Shown one piece after another: positions 32,854-41,244 of a DNA stretch of 64,000 nt (its first letter is position 1; each line of letters begins with the position of its first letter). This DNA comes from Streptomyces sp. NRRL S-244 (GTDB lineage: Bacteria > Actinomycetota > Actinomycetes > Streptomycetales > Streptomycetaceae): assembly GCF_000717915.1 (NCBI RefSeq), contig NZ_JOCX01000006.1, positions 1 to 64,000 of the forward strand, written 5' to 3'. The translations under genes were made by a program, and so were the position numbers. The notes beneath the pieces are model-generated. The model was not told the origin of the DNA, did not search any database, and saw nothing but the letters and a program-made list of their open reading frames with translations.

Positions 32854-33615
32854 GTGATCATCGACCTGGACACCGAAGAACTGCTGCGCGCGGCGGTACA
32901 CAACAACGCCGAGTGGTGCGCGGCGGTCAGCGGCGGAGGCACGTTCGCGGCCGACGCGTGGACCAGCGCGCGCCGCACCCCGCCGTACTACCCCGACGGC
33001 GTGACCCTGACCCGGGAGGCCTCGGCGGACGCACTGGTGGCCGGGATGGACACCAAGTCCCCGGGCTGCTCGGTCAAGGACAGCTTCGCCGCGCTGGACC
33101 TGGCTCCGGCGGGGTTCGAGGTGCTGTTCGGCGCCGAGTGGATCCACCGGCCGGGGGCCGCGCCGGTTCCGGCGGCATCGGCTCCGGCGGCACCGGCTCC
33201 GGCCACGTCGGCTCCGGGCGCGCCGCCCTCCCCCGCCCTGGCCTGGACCCGCGTCGCCGACGCCGCGGAGCTGGCCGCCTGGGAGACGGCGTGGGGCGGC
33301 GGGGAGAGCACCGGCCTGTTCCACCCGGGCCTGCTCACGCCCGAGATCGCCTTCCTTGCCGGCCGGGCGGCCGACGGGCGCATCCTCGCCGGCGCCGCCG
33401 CCAACCGTACGGGCGCGGTCGTCGGCCTCTCCAACGTCTTCACGGCGGACGGCACCCCCGACGACGAGGCCTGGGCGGGCGCCCTCGCGGCGGTCGCGGA
33501 CCTCTGGCCCGGCCTCCCCGTCGTCGGCTACGAGTCCGGGGACGACCTGGACACGGCCCTGCGCCACGGTTTCACCCCGCTGGGCCCGCTCCGCGTCTGG
33601 CTGCACACGGCGTAG
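32854..33615 (+). CDS. Hypothetical protein with GNAT-like C-terminal half
   Basis: 253-aa protein I cannot assign. The N-terminal ~95 residues (IIDLDTEELLRAAVHNNAEWCAAV) form one domain. A Pro/Ala-rich linker (about 100-125) follows, then a C-terminal half with strands and helices like a GNAT core (ILAGAAANRTGAVVGLSNVF, then VVGYESGDDLDTALRHGFTPLG, resembling the end of GNAT folds). The glycine-rich acetyl-CoA loop is not conserved, so catalytic activity is doubtful. GTG start divergent from the RimJ-like gene, with CACGCT seven bases upstream as a poor leaderless -10. Confidence 0.65.
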   Translation: MIIDLDTEELLRAAVHNNAEWCAAVSGGGTFAADAWTSARRTPPYYPDGVTLTREASADALVAGMDTKSPGCSVKDSFAALDLAPAGFEVLFGAEWIHRPGAAPVPAASAPAAPAPATSAPGAPPSPALAWTRVADAAELAAWETAWGGGESTGLFHPGLLTPEIAFLAGRAADGRILAGAAANRTGAVVGLSNVFTADGTPDDEAWAGALAAVADLWPGLPVVGYESGDDLDTALRHGFTPLGPLRVWLHTA

Positions 33616-33640
33616 CGCGGCCCGCCACCGGCCGCGCTGC

Positions 33641-33646
33641 TAAAAT
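33641..33646 (+). promoter_or_regulatory. Candidate -10 box of the serine hydrolase gene
   Basis: TAAAAT in an unusually AT-rich stretch between two GC-rich genes. It lies 37 bp before the ATG at 33683. A short inverted repeat TTGGG-N8-CCCAA overlaps the predicted transcription start. Confidence 0.45.
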
Positions 33647-33682
33647 TGGGTGATTCTGCCCAAATCGGGTTGGGGTGAGTGC

Positions 33683-34996
33683 ATGAGGACCTCCCGAGCA
33701 CGCCGGCGTACGGTCTTGCTGGCACCCTGCGTCGCCCTCCTGATCGCGGGGGGCGGCATTCCGCTCGGCGCGGCCACCGCCATGACACCTGCCGCCCCGT
33801 CGCCCACGCCCGCTCCCGCGGCGACGATGACCGCCCCCGCCCCCACCCGTATCCCACCGCCCCTGAAGCCGATCGAGCCGGCCGCCTTCCAGGCCACCGT
33901 CGACCGCGCGGCGAAGAAGCTGATGGTGCCCGGGGCGGTGGTGCTGCTGCGCACCCCGCAGGGCACGTACCGGGCCGTCGTCGGCACGTCGGAGCTGGGC
34001 AAGGCCAGGCCGCCGGGCACGGACGACCACTTCCGGATCGCGTCCAACACCAAGACCATGACGGCAGCGCTGATCATGCTCCTCGCCCAGGACGGCAAGC
34101 TCCGGCTGAACGACCCGGTGTCCGCCTACGTCCCGGGGGTGCCGAACGGCGCGCACATCACCCTGGCCGAACTGCTGAAGATGCGCAGCGGGCTCTACAA
34201 CTACACGAACGCGCCCGAACTCTCGGCGACGCTGGACACCGACCCCGGCAAGGCGTGGACCCCGCAGCAGGTCCTGGCCATCGCCTTCCGGCACCCGCCG
34301 AACTTCGCGCCGGACGCGTCCTACGAGTACTCCAACACCAATTACGCCCTGCTGGGCCTGGTCGCCGAGAAGGCTGGCGGCCGGCCCCTGGCCCAGCAGT
34401 TCCGGGACCGGCTGTTCACCCCGCTGGGGATGAAGGGGACGCTGCTGCCGGCCGCCGACGACCGGTCCCTGCCCGAGCCCTCCGCGCACGGCTACATGTA
34501 CGGCGGTTCGGTCTACGCGCTGGCCGACGACCCGTACTCCCCCGCGATGCGCGAGGCGGCGCGGTCGGGGAAGCTCCGGCCCGTCGACTACACCCGGCAG
34601 AACCCCTCCTACGCCACCGCCGCCGGCGGGGCCGTCTCCACCGCCGACGACCTGGCCACCTGGATCCGGTCCCTGGTGACGGGCAAGGTCCTGGACCCCG
34701 CATCGCAACGGCAGTGGCTCCGCAGCCCGCAGGCCGAGGACCCGGCCGTGCACGACGGCCAGAAATACGGCTACGGCATCACCTACCAGCGCTTCGGCCC
34801 GAACTCCGCGATGTACTACCACGGCGGTGAGCTCCCGGGCTTCAACTCCTTCATCGGCTACGACCCGGCCAACGACGTCACGCTCGTGATCTGGACGAAC
34901 CTGACCCTGTCCCCGGACGGCCGCACCACCGCCCAGGCCCTGCTGCCCACCGTGCTCAACCAGATCTACAGCGGGCTCAACCTCCCTACGGGCTAG
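33683..34996 (+). CDS. Secreted serine hydrolase (beta-lactamase/D-alanyl-D-alanine carboxypeptidase, class C fold)
   Basis: 437-aa exported enzyme. The signal peptide is RARRRTVLLAPCVALLIAGG followed by a Pro/Ala/Thr-rich segment to residue ~60. The penicilloyl-serine motifs are all present: SNTK in FRIASNTKTMTAAL (S-x-x-K), YSN in YEYSNTNYALLG, and HGG in YYHGGELPGF. Such proteins are DD-peptidases, esterases or D-amino acid peptidases. GTG/ATG choice: ATG at 33683 is preceded by GGGGTGAG. It ends convergent with the S9 peptidase gene and overlaps it by 11 bases. It lies beside genes for D-aminopeptidase and dipeptidase, which fits peptidoglycan peptide processing. Confidence 0.88.
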   Translation: MRTSRARRRTVLLAPCVALLIAGGGIPLGAATAMTPAAPSPTPAPAATMTAPAPTRIPPPLKPIEPAAFQATVDRAAKKLMVPGAVVLLRTPQGTYRAVVGTSELGKARPPGTDDHFRIASNTKTMTAALIMLLAQDGKLRLNDPVSAYVPGVPNGAHITLAELLKMRSGLYNYTNAPELSATLDTDPGKAWTPQQVLAIAFRHPPNFAPDASYEYSNTNYALLGLVAEKAGGRPLAQQFRDRLFTPLGMKGTLLPAADDRSLPEPSAHGYMYGGSVYALADDPYSPAMREAARSGKLRPVDYTRQNPSYATAAGGAVSTADDLATWIRSLVTGKVLDPASQRQWLRSPQAEDPAVHDGQKYGYGITYQRFGPNSAMYYHGGELPGFNSFIGYDPANDVTLVIWTNLTLSPDGRTTAQALLPTVLNQIYSGLNLPTG

Positions 34997-37034
34997 GGAA
35001 CTTCACCGGCCAGGTGCCTTCGGGCCCGTCGGCGGCGGCCGGGCTCGGCTCCAGTACCAGGCGCGGGACGTCCGTCCGCTCGATTCCGAACACCTGGGCG
35101 TACAGGGAGAGTTCCGCCTCCAGTGCGCGGATCATGGTCTCCGCCCGCCGGAACCCATGGCCCTCGCCCTCGAAGGCGACGTACGCGTGCGGCACCGGCC
35201 GCCCCCGCAGCGCGGCCAGGAACCGCTCCGCCTGGGCGGGCGGGCAGACCGGGTCCTCCAGCCCCTGTAGCAGTACGAACGGGGCGGTGATCCGCCCGGC
35301 CCGGGCCAGCGGCGAGCGCTCGCGGCACCGTACGGCCAGGGTCTGCGGCGGTCCGGCCAGGCCGTCGATGTAGTGGGACTCCAGGTCGTGGGTCTCCTCG
35401 GCGAAACCCAGCAGGTCCAGCACGGGGTAGATGACCGTCCCGCAGGCGTACAGGTCGGTGGCCGCCAGTGAGGCCGCCGCCGTCCAGCCGCCCGCGCTGC
35501 CGCCGCGGATGGCGAGCCGGGCCCGGTCCGCGGTGCCCTCGGCGGCCAGGGCGCGGGCCACCGCCGCGCAGTCCTCCACGTCGACGACGCCCCACTGCTC
35601 GCGCAGCCGCTCCCGGTAGGCGCGCCCGTAGCCGCTGGAGCCGCCGTAGTTCACCTCGGCCACGCCGATGCCGCGCGAGGTGAAGTAGGCGATGTGCAGG
35701 TCGAGTACGGGCGGGACGTGGTCGGTGGGGCCGCCGTGCGCCCACACCACGTACGGGGGCAGTTCGTCGGCGGGGGCCCGGCGTGCGGGGTGGTGCGGCG
35801 GGTAGACGTGGGCGTGGATCTCCCGCCCGCCCGGGCCGAGGAAGGTCCGGCTCTGCGGTTCGGGGTAGTACGAGGGGTCCACCGGGTCCACCCCGGCCGC
35901 GCCGACCACCCGCGCGTGCCCGTCCTCGACGTCGAGCTCCACGACCTCGTAGGCGCTGCGCGGGCTGGCCGCGACCCCGTAGACGCGGTTGCCGTACGCG
36001 GCGAGGGTGGGCTGCCAGGCCGTCCACGGTCCGGCGGCGTCGACCAGGTCGCCGCTCTCCGGGTCGAGGACGCCGAGCACGGAGGAGCCCTGGCCGTGCA
36101 GGACGGCGAGGAGCCCGCCGGGGAGCGGGGCCAGCCAGCTCAGCCCGGGCTTCCACAGGGGCCCGCCGAACTCCTCTTCGCGCGGGCACAGGTTGACGGC
36201 CTCGCCGGTCGCCGGATCCACCCGGTACGGGTTCCACCAGCCGCTGCGGTCGCTCACGGCGAGGAGGGCCCCGCCGGAGGTCCACTCCACCTGGGCCACG
36301 GACTCCTCGGGGCCGCCGAGTACGGTGCGGGCCCCGGTCAGCGTCCCGTCGGGCTTGACCTCGGCGAGCCGTACCTCGGTGCCGTCCCACGGCATCCGGG
36401 GGTGGTCCCACACCAGCCAGGCCGCCCGCAGCCCGTCGGGGGAGAGCCGGGGCCCGGTGGTGAACCGGTGCCGGTCGTCGGTGAGTTCGCGCACGAGCGA
36501 CCGGTCCTCGGCGGCCGAGCCGTCCAGCGGTACGGCGGCCAGCACCCGGCGTACGTCGGTCGGCGCCGGCCCGATGAACTCCTCCAGCACGCACCAGACT
36601 TCGCCGGCGCGCAGGACGGGATCCGCCCAGCGCAGTCCGCCTCCGACCACGGAGACGGGGGTGAGGGGCCGCGGGGCGCGGCCGCCGCCGGGCGCGTCGG
36701 GCTCGTACGCGTACATCCGCTGGTCGGCGAAGTGGACGAACACCAACAGGGGGCCACCCGAAGGCCGTTCGGTGCCCGCCCAGGGCCGGCCCCCGTACTC
36801 GGTGACCCGGCTGCGGACGTTCCACGGGGCCGGCAGCACCGAGGCCTCGGGGCCGCCGTCGGCGGGCCGGCGCACCAGGGTGCGGCGGCCGCCCTCGGCC
36901 GGGCGGGGCTCGGTCCACCACACCTCGGGGCCGACGGTGCCCACGTACTCGGGCCGCCCGTCGAGCGAGGCGGCGGCGGCCGCGTCGAGGGGCGAGGGCC
37001 AGCTGCCGTAGGGCCCGGTCGCCGCCGCCATCAC
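34986..37034 (-). CDS. S9 family prolyl oligopeptidase-like serine peptidase
   Basis: 682-aa cytosolic peptidase with an N-terminal beta-propeller (repeats such as VTEYGGRPWAG, LRAAWLVWDHPRMPWDGTEV, GWWNPYRVDPATG) and a C-terminal alpha/beta hydrolase. The catalytic serine is in RGGSAGGWTAA, the Asp in LLQGLEDPVCPPAQAE and the His in FEGEGHGFR. This is the dipeptidyl/acylaminoacyl peptidase group. The start is GTG 37034 or ATG 37031; both are near GGTGAG. It follows the M20 peptidase gene in the same direction by 25 bp, the gap containing a 14-bp tandem duplication, so both probably share a transcript. Confidence 0.9.
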   Translation of the reverse strand: MMAAATGPYGSWPSPLDAAAAASLDGRPEYVGTVGPEVWWTEPRPAEGGRRTLVRRPADGGPEASVLPAPWNVRSRVTEYGGRPWAGTERPSGGPLLVFVHFADQRMYAYEPDAPGGGRAPRPLTPVSVVGGGLRWADPVLRAGEVWCVLEEFIGPAPTDVRRVLAAVPLDGSAAEDRSLVRELTDDRHRFTTGPRLSPDGLRAAWLVWDHPRMPWDGTEVRLAEVKPDGTLTGARTVLGGPEESVAQVEWTSGGALLAVSDRSGWWNPYRVDPATGEAVNLCPREEEFGGPLWKPGLSWLAPLPGGLLAVLHGQGSSVLGVLDPESGDLVDAAGPWTAWQPTLAAYGNRVYGVAASPRSAYEVVELDVEDGHARVVGAAGVDPVDPSYYPEPQSRTFLGPGGREIHAHVYPPHHPARRAPADELPPYVVWAHGGPTDHVPPVLDLHIAYFTSRGIGVAEVNYGGSSGYGRAYRERLREQWGVVDVEDCAAVARALAAEGTADRARLAIRGGSAGGWTAAASLAATDLYACGTVIYPVLDLLGFAEETHDLESHYIDGLAGPPQTLAVRCRERSPLARAGRITAPFVLLQGLEDPVCPPAQAERFLAALRGRPVPHAYVAFEGEGHGFRRAETMIRALEAELSLYAQVFGIERTDVPRLVLEPSPAAADGPEGTWPVKFPSP

Positions 37035-37058
37035 CGGCTCACCATCACAGGGTCACCA

Positions 37059-38408
37059 TCACAGGGTCCGCAGGGCGTGGTCGAGGACGCGCACGCCGAA
37101 GTGCAGGGCGTCGACGGGGACCCGCTCGTCCACGCCGTGGAAGAGGGACCAGTAGTCGAAGCCGGGCGGCAGCTTCAGCGGGGAGAAGCCGTATCCGGTG
37201 ATCCCGAGCCGGGAGAACTGCTTGGCGTCGGTGCCGCCCGCCATGCAGAACGGCACCACGTGCCCTTCGGGGTCGAAGCGCTCCACGGACTCGCGCAGGA
37301 TCCCGAACGTCCGCCCGTCCACGGGGGCTTCGAGGGCCACCTCCCGGTGGTGGAACTCCCAGGTGACGTCGGGGCCGGTGAGCTCGTCGAGGGTGGCGAT
37401 GAACTCCGCCTCGGTGCCGGGCAGCATCCGGCCGTCCACGTACGCGGTGGCCGTGCCCGGGATGACGTTGAGCTTGAAACCGGCGCTGAGCATGGTCGGG
37501 TTGGCGCTGTTGCGCGCGGTCGCATCGACGAGGAGGCCGGCCGGGCCGAGCTTGCCGAGGACCGCGTCGAGGTCGAAGCCGCGGGCGCCTGGGTCGACCG
37601 ACAGGCCCTGGAGGGCCGCGAGTTGGGTGATGCAGGCGGCGACCGTGCCGGTGAGCCGGACGGGCCAGTGGTACTCGCCGATCCGGGCCACGGCGCCGGC
37701 GAGTCTGCTGACGGCATTGGCCCGGTTGGGCTTGGAGCCGTGGCCCGCCGCTCCGTGGGCGGTCAACTTCAGCCAGGCGGTGCCGCGTTCACCGGCCGCG
37801 ATCGGATAGAGGGCCTGGCCGGGGCCGTTGTGCACGGTGAAGGCGCCGGATTCGCTCAGGCCCTCCGTACAGCCCTCGAAGAGGTGCGCGTACTGGTCGG
37901 CGAGGAATCCCGAGCCGTCGACCGCGCTGTCCTCCTCGTCCGCGGTGAAGGCGATCACGATGTCCCGGCGCGGTGTGACGCCGGCCCGCGCCCAGGCCCG
38001 TACGACGGCCAGCACCATCGCGTCCATGTTCTTCATGTCGACGGCGCCGCGGCCCCAGACCACCCCGTCGCGGATCTCCCCGGAGAAGGGGTCCACACTC
38101 CAGTCGGCGGCCTCGGCGGGGACCACGTCGAGGTGGCCGTGGACGAGGAGGGCCTCGGCGCCGGGGTCGCTGCCCTCGATCCGGGCCACCACGTTGGTGC
38201 GGCCGGGCGTGCGCTCCAGCAGGACCGGCTCCGGGCCTGCCGCGGCGAGCCGCTCGGCGACGTACTCGGCGGCGGGGCGCTCGCGGCAGTCGCCGCCGCC
38301 CCGGTTCGTGGTGTCGATGCGGATCAGGCCGGAGGTGAACGCGACGGCTTCGTCGAGCGCGACCTGGTCGACCGGGGACTCCTGGGTGACTGCGGGCATG
38401 TCAGCCAT
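37059..38408 (-). CDS. M20 family metallopeptidase
   Basis: 449-aa zinc dipeptidase/carboxypeptidase-like enzyme. Metal ligands are visible: HGHLDVVPAE (His and nearby Asp), RGAVDMKN, TADEEDSAVDGS, and the late AGGTDAKQFS. The TAWLKLTAHGAAGHGSKPN segment lies at the dimerisation lid. The ATG at 38408 has GGAGG six bases upstream and overlaps the preceding D-aminopeptidase stop by eight bases, so translation is coupled. It is close to the carboxypeptidase S/M20 subgroup that cleaves N-terminal or C-terminal residues of short peptides. The coupling suggests successive hydrolysis of the same peptides. Confidence 0.9.
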   Translation of the reverse strand: MADMPAVTQESPVDQVALDEAVAFTSGLIRIDTTNRGGGDCRERPAAEYVAERLAAAGPEPVLLERTPGRTNVVARIEGSDPGAEALLVHGHLDVVPAEAADWSVDPFSGEIRDGVVWGRGAVDMKNMDAMVLAVVRAWARAGVTPRRDIVIAFTADEEDSAVDGSGFLADQYAHLFEGCTEGLSESGAFTVHNGPGQALYPIAAGERGTAWLKLTAHGAAGHGSKPNRANAVSRLAGAVARIGEYHWPVRLTGTVAACITQLAALQGLSVDPGARGFDLDAVLGKLGPAGLLVDATARNSANPTMLSAGFKLNVIPGTATAYVDGRMLPGTEAEFIATLDELTGPDVTWEFHHREVALEAPVDGRTFGILRESVERFDPEGHVVPFCMAGGTDAKQFSRLGITGYGFSPLKLPPGFDYWSLFHGVDERVPVDALHFGVRVLDHALRTL

Positions 38409-39234
38409 ACTGCTCCTCCACGGCTGCCGAGACGACCGTCGTGACCGCCTTGAAGGTCCGGATCCCCTCGTACATCGTCTCGCTGGTGTACGCGACCCTG
38501 CGTTCCCCGAAGCGTTCGGCGCCCGGGACGACGGTGGCGGCCATCGCCAGGTGCGCCGCGTCGAACTCCAGCTCCACGGTGTACGGGCCGCCGCGCACGG
38601 GATCCCGGCGTACGGCGAGGGCCGCGGCCTCCTTGGCGGCGGCCCGGATGTCGGCGGCGGTGCGGGCCGGGGTGCGGCAGACGGCGGCGTAGCGGGAGAC
38701 GTGGTCCTTGACGGCGACCTTCAGCGCGTCGGGCGCGTAGCCGTCGGCGTCGGCGCAGGTCAGGTCGTCGCCGGTGACGAGGATGACGGGCACTCCGTAT
38801 TCGGCGACGACGTGCGCGTTGAGCAGCCCCTCGCTCGCGCGGGTCCCGTTCAGCCAGACGCCGGTGATGGAGTTGGCGAGGTAGGTGTGGGCGAGGACCC
38901 CCTCGGAGCCGGCGCCGGTGTGGTAGCCGACGAACGCGATGCCGTCGACGTCGCCGTGCTGGACGCCCTCGACCATGGAGAGGGACTTGTGGCGGCCGGT
39001 GAGCATCTCGGCCCGGTCGTCGAGCTGTTCGAGGAGCAGGTTCCGCATGGTCCAGTGGGCCTCGTTGACGAGGACCTGGTCGGCGCCGCCGTCGAGGAAG
39101 CCGAGGACGGCCGCGTTCACGTCGGAGGTGAACAGGGTGCGGCAGCGCTCCCACTGGGGGGTGCCGGGCAGGACGTCGGCGGGCCAGGTGACGCCCGTGG
39201 CGCCTTCCATGTCGGCGGAGACGAGGATCTTCAT
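38401..39234 (-). CDS. M55 family D-aminopeptidase (DppA-like)
   Basis: 277-aa zinc peptidase. MKILVSADMEGATGV carries the Asp-x-Glu metal pair (residues 8 and 10), VNEAHWTMRN and GYHTGAGSEGVLAHTYLANSITGVWLNG are the other conserved metal and activity segments of DppA. DppA of Bacillus hydrolyses N-terminal D-amino acids such as D-Ala-D-Ala. ATG at 39234 has a G-rich Shine-Dalgarno. It is the first gene of a minus-strand unit with the M20 and S9 peptidases. A terminator-like hairpin lies upstream at 39361-39386, separating it from the SRPBCC gene. Confidence 0.9.
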   Translation of the reverse strand: MKILVSADMEGATGVTWPADVLPGTPQWERCRTLFTSDVNAAVLGFLDGGADQVLVNEAHWTMRNLLLEQLDDRAEMLTGRHKSLSMVEGVQHGDVDGIAFVGYHTGAGSEGVLAHTYLANSITGVWLNGTRASEGLLNAHVVAEYGVPVILVTGDDLTCADADGYAPDALKVAVKDHVSRYAAVCRTPARTAADIRAAAKEAAALAVRRDPVRGGPYTVELEFDAAHLAMAATVVPGAERFGERRVAYTSETMYEGIRTFKAVTTVVSAAVEEQYG

Positions 39235-39360
39235 CGGGCCCCCCGGGCGGTCGGCTGCGCGCGGCGCGTCGCCGCTGGGCGGCCGACACGGGCGAAGCCG
39301 TCCGGGCAGGCCTCCACGCTGCTTCCGCGCAGGGTTCCAGCCTAGCCTCGCGGGCCCGCT

Positions 39361-39386
39361 CCGGCCCGGGGGCACGCCCGGGCCGG
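39361..39386 (-). terminator. Hairpin downstream of the SRPBCC gene
   Basis: CCGGCCCGGG-N6-CCCGGGCCGG, a perfect 10-bp stem. It lies about 85 bp after the stop at 39471 and upstream of the M55 gene. No T-tract; candidate terminator separating the two transcripts. The rest of 39235-39470 holds no gene I can support. Confidence 0.45.
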
Positions 39387-39470
39387 GGGCTCACGTCGGA
39401 GGGTAAGTCCACCCGATCCGGTGAGCCGCCCGGCGCCGGCGGCACTGTCGCAGCGGGGCAACCGCCTTGC

Positions 39471-39914
39471 TCAGCCCTCGACTTCGGCGGCCAGGTTGGC
39501 CAGCAGGGTGTCGTAGATCCGGCCGAGGCCCTTGGGGGCGAAGGTGCGCTCGAAGAAGCCGCCGATGCCGCCGGCTCCGTTCCAGACGGTGGTGACCACG
39601 GCCTTGGACCTGCCCTCGCCCGCCGGGGTGACGACCCAGGTGGTGACCATGGTGGAGTTGCGGTCCTTCTCCACGAGCTGGCCGTCGGTCGGCTCGGTGA
39701 CCTCCAGCAGGCAGTCGCGTACGCGCTTGCTGGTGGCCTGGAGCTTCCAGTGGACGAGGGTGCCCTCGCCGTCGCCGCCCTCGCGCACCTCGTACTCGCT
39801 GAAGTGCTCGGGCAGCAGCTTCCCCCGGGTCCCGGTGTAGTCCGCCAGCGCGTCGAACACCGTCTCCGCGTCGGCCGCGATGATCCGCTCCGTGGTGGCC
39901 TCGACCTGCGCCAT
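39471..39914 (-). CDS. SRPBCC family protein
   Basis: 147-aa single SRPBCC domain. It starts MAQVEATTERIIAADAETVFDALADYTGTRGKLLPEHFSEYEV, the usual first strand and helices, and continues with GTLVHWKLQATSKRVRDCLLEV and a C-terminal amphipathic helix GLGRIYDTLLANLAAEV. GGAGGA precedes the ATG. These proteins bind hydrophobic ligands. It is transcribed away from the SOS-box gene on the other side, so the intergenic region 39915-40091 holds divergent promoters. No direct functional clue. Confidence 0.8.
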   Translation of the reverse strand: MAQVEATTERIIAADAETVFDALADYTGTRGKLLPEHFSEYEVREGGDGEGTLVHWKLQATSKRVRDCLLEVTEPTDGQLVEKDRNSTMVTTWVVTPAGEGRSKAVVTTVWNGAGGIGGFFERTFAPKGLGRIYDTLLANLAAEVEG

Positions 39915-40045
39915 GGCTGTTCCTCCAGCAGTTGTGTCCGCTCTTCGCGGCAAGCCAACCACCTCCGGGGCAAGCGCCCAAATCCGGGTCGGACGCGGCA
40001 GCGCACGCGGACGGGGAGCGCGGCCCCGGGCCCGCACGATCATGG

Positions 40046-40063
40046 GAACGTTTGTTCTATTCT
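40046..40063 (+). promoter_or_regulatory. SOS (LexA) box and -10 of the radical SAM gene
   Basis: GAACGTTTGTTC (40046-40057) is a perfect GAAC-N4-GTTC actinobacterial SOS box. It is directly followed by a -10 TATTCT (40058-40063), so LexA binding would block transcription of the radical SAM gene starting at 40092. Confidence 0.75.
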
Positions 40064-40091
40064 CGGGGCCGAGACACCGAGGGAGGCGCTC

Positions 40092-41132
40092 ATGCGCTGG
40101 GACAATCTGACGGGCGGGCCCGGGGCCCCCGACGCGGCGGGGGCGCTCTTCGGGGCCGCCTCCGTCGTCACACGGACGTTCGACACCCCCGAGTTCCGCG
40201 GGATCACCTTCCACGAGGTCCGCGCCCGCTCGGTCCTCAACCGGGTGCCCGGCGCCTCGCGCATGCCGTTCGAGTGGACGGTCAACCCGTACCGCGGGTG
40301 CAGCCACGCCTGCGTGTACTGCTTCGCCCGCAAGACCCACAGCTACCTCGACCTCGACACCGGCATCGGATTCGACTCGCAGATCGTCGTCAAGACCAAC
40401 GCCCCCGGACTGCTGCGCCGCGAACTCGCTTCGAGCCGGTGGGCCGGCGCGCACATCGCCATGGGCACCAACGTCGACTGCTACCAGCGCGCCGAGGGCC
40501 GCTACCGGCTGATGCCCGGGATCATCGAGGCCCTGCGCGACCGGGCCAACCCCTTCTCCATCCTGACCAAGGGGACGCTGATCCTGCGCGACCTCCCGCT
40601 CCTGCGGCAGGCCGCCGAGGTGGCCGACGTCGGCATCTCCGTCTCCGTCGGCTTCACCGACACCGCCCTGTGGCGGACCGTCGAGCCCGGCACGCCCTCC
40701 CCCGCCGCCCGGCTGGGAGCCGTACGGACCCTCACCGACGCCGGGATCGAGTGCGGGGTGCTGATGGCCCCGGTGATCCCCTTCCTCGGGGACTCCCCCG
40801 AGCAGCTGCGGGCCACCGTCCGGGCCGTCGCCGAGTCCGGGGCGACCTCCGTGACACCCCTGGTACTCCATCTGCGGCCGGGCGCCCGCGAGTGGTTCAC
40901 GGCGTGGCTGGGGGCCCACCACCCCCACCTCGTCGAACGCTACGAGCGGATGTACGCGGGCGGCTCGTACGCACCCACCTGGTACCAGCGGCAGATCACC
41001 CGGCAAGTCCACGAGCTCGCCGCCGAATTCGGCATCGGGCCCTCCCGGCGGGGCGCGGCCCGCCGGATCCCCGTCCCGGAAGGCCCCGCCGGGCCCGCGC
41101 CCGCCGATCCGGTCCAGCTCAGCCTCCTGTGA
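40092..41132 (+). CDS. Rv2578c-family radical SAM protein
   Basis: 346-aa radical SAM protein. The cluster motif is CSHACVYC (C-x3-C-x2-C) in NPYRGCSHACVYCFARKTHSYLDLD. The downstream segments MGTNVDCYQRAEGRYRLMPGIIEALRD and FSILTKGTLILRDLPLL are characteristic of the SplB-like/Rv2578c group. SplB repairs spore photoproduct, but this group lacks proven activity. The N-terminal LNRVPGASRMPFEWTVNPY leads into the cluster. GGGAGG lies six bases before the ATG. The SOS box upstream supports DNA damage induction; the Mycobacterium tuberculosis homologue Rv2578c is, to my knowledge, also LexA-regulated. A DNA-repair or damage-response role is therefore inferred. Confidence 0.88.
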   Translation: MRWDNLTGGPGAPDAAGALFGAASVVTRTFDTPEFRGITFHEVRARSVLNRVPGASRMPFEWTVNPYRGCSHACVYCFARKTHSYLDLDTGIGFDSQIVVKTNAPGLLRRELASSRWAGAHIAMGTNVDCYQRAEGRYRLMPGIIEALRDRANPFSILTKGTLILRDLPLLRQAAEVADVGISVSVGFTDTALWRTVEPGTPSPAARLGAVRTLTDAGIECGVLMAPVIPFLGDSPEQLRATVRAVAESGATSVTPLVLHLRPGAREWFTAWLGAHHPHLVERYERMYAGGSYAPTWYQRQITRQVHELAAEFGIGPSRRGAARRIPVPEGPAGPAPADPVQLSLL

Positions 41133-41244
41133 CCTCGTACGGCCGCTGAAGGCTCATCACATCGGGCCAATCAGCGGCCCAATACCGCCTTCCGGGCCTG
41201 GTTTCCGGGACGATTCCGCCCAGAACCCTCGGCTGGGAGGCCCC

